From Dokdonella sp. (GTDB taxonomy: Bacteria > Pseudomonadota > Gammaproteobacteria > Xanthomonadales > Rhodanobacteraceae), in the NCBI RefSeq assembly GCF_019634815.1, contig NZ_JAHCAP010000013.1, positions 24,992-88,991 of the forward strand: 64,000 bases of DNA, written 5' to 3'. How positions within the stretch are numbered: the stretch's first letter is position 1; each line of letters opens with the position of its first letter. Below the pieces are notes generated by a model. It saw only the letters and a program-made list of their open reading frames with translations. It made no database searches and was not told the DNA's origin. Below are positions 63,975 through 64,000 of this stretch, piece after piece. Made by a program: the position numbers and the translations under genes.

Positions 63975-64000
63975 ACCCGCTAACAAGCGCCGGATGGCGC
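63975..64000. other. Partial attC-like end at the window edge
   Basis: GCTAACAAGCGCC begins at 63979, followed by GGAT and GGCGC, where the window ends. If the palindrome is completed off-window it would read TTGTTAGC. GCTAAC/GTTAGC about 25 bp before the reverse transcriptase start is where the upstream cassette's attC should end. A hairpin terminator or an IS end (GGGTGCTGAAAAAC at 63963) is the alternative. Confidence 0.3.

Overview
The window is a GC-rich chromosomal segment that reads like a member of the Lysobacterales/Xanthomonadales, perhaps Rhodanobacteraceae. This is an inference from gene content: rpsO-pnp, an NdvA-type glucan exporter, the pbpC/alpha-2-macroglobulin pair, a kynurenine monooxygenase gene, the GTAG-type REP palindromes, and many large secreted proteins of unknown function. 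Coding density is high and most genes are ordinary housekeeping genes.

Layout. 1-345 is a cluster of REP palindromes, followed by rpsO-pnp. 3.1-6.1 kb holds two DUF6916-like genes, three tandem tail-collar (microcystin-dependent-protein-like) genes and a GNAT gene. 6.1-9.4 kb is a large secreted beta-helix protein with an exact 225-bp tandem repeat. 9.4-20.8 kb has a PDZ lipoprotein, a glucan ABC exporter, pbpC with an alpha-2-macroglobulin, psiF and a membrane protein. 20.9-26 kb has rlmJ, rarA, serS, tRNA-Leu(CAA) and metX. 26.1-28.3 kb is a YnbA/YnbB/acyltransferase phospholipid-type operon.

28.3-40.6 kb (minus strand) is the cytochrome c maturation locus, in transcription order ccmA-B-C-D-E, then four inserted genes, then ccmF-G-H-I. 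The insert encodes a decaheme MtrA/DmsE-type cytochrome, an MtrB/PioB-type outer-membrane barrel, a diheme cytochrome lipoprotein and a Tat-exported high-potential iron-sulfur protein. Together they resemble the PioABC iron-oxidation module, placed inside the genes that mature its hemes. No outer-surface multiheme cytochrome and no CymA-like quinol dehydrogenase is present in the window, so inward electron flow (oxidation of an extracellular donor such as Fe(II)) is the more likely reading.

40.7-48 kb (minus strand) holds a methyltransferase, kmo, a TPR Ser/Thr kinase, an ECF sigma factor of the kinase-coupled type and a delta-60-repeat secreted protein. 48-62 kb has slyD, a GT39-like glycosyltransferase, an RCC1-repeat protein, yceH, a metzincin-type protease, a DUF1566 protein, a cupin, hslO and mfd. 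Three of the secreted proteins end in the same short tail, [IV]F-x-[ND]-G-[FY]-E.

62-64 kb is different: a small DUF333 lipoprotein gene and an AT-richer reverse transcriptase gene are separated by, and flanked by, sequences matching integron attC sites. I read this as the distal end of an integron cassette array carrying a defence-type reverse transcriptase, with the integrase expected beyond the right edge.
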